Assembly: GCA_021781625.1 (NCBI GenBank)
Contig: JAJXWL010000025.1
Span: forward strand, 1-15,161
DNA from: a bacterium
Lineage (GTDB): Bacteria; Spirochaetota; Spirochaetia; JABEVK01
Direction: 5' to 3'
Length of the DNA stretch: 15,161 nt
Part shown: positions 13,106 to 15,161 of the stretch, one piece after another
Layout: every line of letters begins with the position of its first letter
Position numbering within the stretch: the stretch's first letter is position 1
Made by a program: the position numbers and the translations under genes
Notes under the pieces: model-generated
Told to the model about the DNA's origin: nothing
What the model saw: only the letters and a program-made list of their open reading frames with translations
Databases searched by the model: none

Positions 13106-15129
13106 TCGATTTTTTGAATCGAGTGGATGCTGGGCAGAGCTCTGAGAGCTTTAAGAATCTTAAGAGAATCATCCCGGCCTTCGAGTTCCATCGTGAACGA
13201 GCCAAAAAGGTGCCCCTGGTGGTCGTCCTCGAGACGACCTTCAATCAGGTGTCCCTTGTGCTTGCGAATAGCGCCTTCAATTTCGCTGAACAAATCGCTG
13301 GAGTGCTTGGCTACTACCCGAAAGCGTCGGGTAACAAACGGTGAGACGGTTTCCCATTCCACCTCAATTTTTCGGTGATCAATGCCGGGAATATGCTCCA
13401 CATTGGGACAATCCTCCCTGTGGATGATGATGCCTCGCCCCCGTGAGACAAAACCCACGATCGGGTCGCCAGCCACCGGCGTACAACACTGAGCAAAGTG
13501 GATCAACACGTTCTTTTGGTCATCGATGCGAACCCCAACCTTGCCAGCCTCTGCTAACCTTTGCGCAGGCGGTGCTTCGCTGTCGAGTTTACGCGGGGCG
13601 GGTAACGGAGCTGGGGGGGGATTTCCCGCAGACTTTCGCGACGTTTTCGCCACGATATTCTTTTCAATGACCAAACCTTCATCGTTGTGGGCCAACCACC
13701 AACGAACCTTTGACCGAGCCCGAGAGGTTTTGACATGCCGAAGCCAGTTCACATGAGGCCGAGCTTGAGGCTGAGTGAGGATCTCGATAACCTGCGTGTT
13801 ACGCAACTCTTGGTGCAAAGGAATAATGGCCCCATCGGCTTTGGCCGCCACGGTATGGTTGCCCACTTCGGTGTGAATCGAATAGGCAAAGTCCAGGGCC
13901 GTTGACCCTACGGGCAGTTCAACAACCTTGCCTTTGGGCGTAAACACATAAATCGCGTCCTTGAGCAGTTCCCCTTTGATTTGATCCAGAAAGTTTTCAC
14001 TGGTGCCAGCTTCATTTTGCCAAGACCGCAATTTGTTAACGATAGAAATTTCCACGGCGTTCCCTTTGCCGTGGTTTTTGTAGATCCAATGCGCCGCTAT
14101 ACCAAACTCTGCCGTTTGATGCATTTCATGGGTTCGAATTTGGATCTCGATCAGACGCCCCTCGTCACCCATGACTGTGGTGTGAAGGCTTTGATACCCG
14201 TTGTCTTTGGGCATGGCAATATAGTCTTTGAAACGTCCATCGATGGGTTTCCACAACCGGTGTACCACGCCTAAAATCGTATAACACTCGGTCGAGGTTT
14301 GACAAAACACCCTGACTCCGAGCATGTCAAAGACCTCACCTAGATCACGGCCTCGCTTCCACTTCGAGTAAATGGAATAAAAATGCTTGGCACGGGCATC
14401 GACCGTAACAGCAATGCCTTCTTGCAGGGCAGAGTCTCGCAAGGTGTCCTCGACACGACGGAGGTAGGCTTCGCGTTCCCCTCGTTTTGAATCTACCCAT
14501 GATTTGATCTGCGAGTAGGCACCACGATCGAGAGTCTTCAAGGCTAAATCTTCGAGTTGATTTTTGAGGCTCGAGATACCTAAGCGACCAGCTAAAGGCG
14601 CATAAATATCAAGACACTCGGTGGCGATCCGGCGCGCCTTCTCGGGGCTAAGATGTTCAAGCGTGGTCATATTGTGAACTTTATCGGCCAGCTTGATCAT
14701 AATCACCCGCAAGTCCTTGGTCATGGCAAAGAACATCTTGCGGATGGTTTCGGCTTCTTGAACCGATTTTGTTTTGGCGTGAAGAATATGGATTTTGGTA
14801 ACACCGTCTACTAGCGAGACAACCTCAGCTCCAAAAAGGCGTTCCATGTCCTCGGGCGGGGTACCCGTATCTTCTAAAACATCATGCAGTAAACCTGCCG
14901 TAATGGTAGCGGCATCCATATTGAGTTCAGCCAAGATGGCTGCCACTTGCAGAGGGTGAATAATGTAGGGCTCACCCGACGCGCGCTTTTGATCGCCATG
15001 GCGTTCCTCTGCCCAAACGGCGGCGCGGAGAATGGTATTTTTTTGCTCGGGACTAAATCGATCAAGGCGATCGGCAAAGGCCCGCTTAAGGGAGTCAAGT
15101 TCCGACTCCCGAATCAATAGGCCGGTCAT
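13102..15129 (-). CDS. rel: Bifunctional (p)ppGpp synthetase/hydrolase, RelA/SpoT family
   Basis: This enzyme makes and breaks (p)ppGpp, the stringent-response alarmone. The 675 residues have the full long-RSH layout. The HD hydrolase domain has RHGDQKR (43-49), HDVLED (82-87) and LADKVHNM (147-154). The synthetase has KHFYSIY, RFKDYIAMPK (299-308), GYQSLHT and EIQIRT (328-333). A TGS domain (about 390-452), a helical part, a Pro/Ala-rich linker (503-522), the zinc-finger-like QCCTPVAGD with Cys548, Cys549, His570 and Cys574, and a C-terminal ACT domain (about 600-675) follow. RFKD rather than EFDD and an intact HD site point to a bifunctional Rel. The ATG is preceded by AAGGAG only two bases away. 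The frame stays open to the window edge, so a start just outside cannot be excluded. It ends convergent with era. Confidence 0.95.
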   Translation of the reverse strand: MTGLLIRESELDSLKRAFADRLDRFSPEQKNTILRAAVWAEERHGDQKRASGEPYIIHPLQVAAILAELNMDAATITAGLLHDVLEDTGTPPEDMERLFGAEVVSLVDGVTKIHILHAKTKSVQEAETIRKMFFAMTKDLRVIMIKLADKVHNMTTLEHLSPEKARRIATECLDIYAPLAGRLGISSLKNQLEDLALKTLDRGAYSQIKSWVDSKRGEREAYLRRVEDTLRDSALQEGIAVTVDARAKHFYSIYSKWKRGRDLGEVFDMLGVRVFCQTSTECYTILGVVHRLWKPIDGRFKDYIAMPKDNGYQSLHTTVMGDEGRLIEIQIRTHEMHQTAEFGIAAHWIYKNHGKGNAVEISIVNKLRSWQNEAGTSENFLDQIKGELLKDAIYVFTPKGKVVELPVGSTALDFAYSIHTEVGNHTVAAKADGAIIPLHQELRNTQVIEILTQPQARPHVNWLRHVKTSRARSKVRWWLAHNDEGLVIEKNIVAKTSRKSAGNPPPAPLPAPRKLDSEAPPAQRLAEAGKVGVRIDDQKNVLIHFAQCCTPVAGDPIVGFVSRGRGIIIHREDCPNVEHIPGIDHRKIEVEWETVSPFVTRRFRVVAKHSSDLFSEIEGAIRKHKGHLIEGRLEDDHQGHLFGSFTMELEGRDDSLKILKALRALPSIHSIQKID

Positions 15130-15161
15130 GACTCCTTCTTTATCGGCACCTAACGAAACCA

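Overview
The window reads as chromosomal housekeeping DNA from a spirochaete, probably of the Spirochaetales/Treponema side. The clearest marker is Era, whose G1 loop is GRPSSGKST and whose N-terminus (MKSGF..., then a SPVPQTTRN switch region and DTPGFHLSEKKFN) resembles spirochaetal Era rather than the usual GRPNVGKST form. A dksA-like start divergent from infA, and a Bat aerotolerance cluster, fit the same group. There is no sign of phage, insertion sequences, CRISPR, rRNA or tRNA.

Layout, left to right. Positions 1-152 hold the first codons of a leftward gene (probably DksA/TraR type) and a compact promoter for rightward infA (153-374). Then comes a block of leftward genes from 12051 down to 416, read in this order: clpP-like, purC, a secreted endonuclease/exonuclease/phosphatase lipoprotein, argJ, moxR, a DUF58 protein, a membrane protein of unknown function, batA, batB, a batC-like TPR lipoprotein, a long batD with a batE-like tail, and a small Smr-domain protein. 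The genes are nearly contiguous: several junctions overlap as GTGA or TGATG and the largest gap is about 47 bases. Era (12209-13105) runs rightward, divergent from clpP, and converges on the ppGpp enzyme rel (13102-15129, leftward) with stop codons that overlap.

How the genes fit together. MoxR (AAA+ ATPase), DUF58, two membrane-anchored von Willebrand A proteins with MIDAS motifs, a TPR lipoprotein and the Ig-like BatD form the known Bat envelope complex linked to stress and oxygen tolerance in several bacteria. Upstream of it in the same strand run are protein quality control (ClpP-like), purine synthesis (PurC), a secreted phosphodiesterase-like enzyme and arginine synthesis (ArgJ), so the block mixes metabolism and stress genes. 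The likely DksA and Rel at the two ends both belong to the stringent response.

I did not find a clearly new system. The points worth a second look are the BatD-BatE fusion, a stable hairpin covering the ribosome binding site between purC and the secreted lipoprotein, the near-leaderless infA promoter with two perfect palindromes beside it, short in-frame tandem duplications at both ends of batD, and a ClpP with a non-standard N-terminus.
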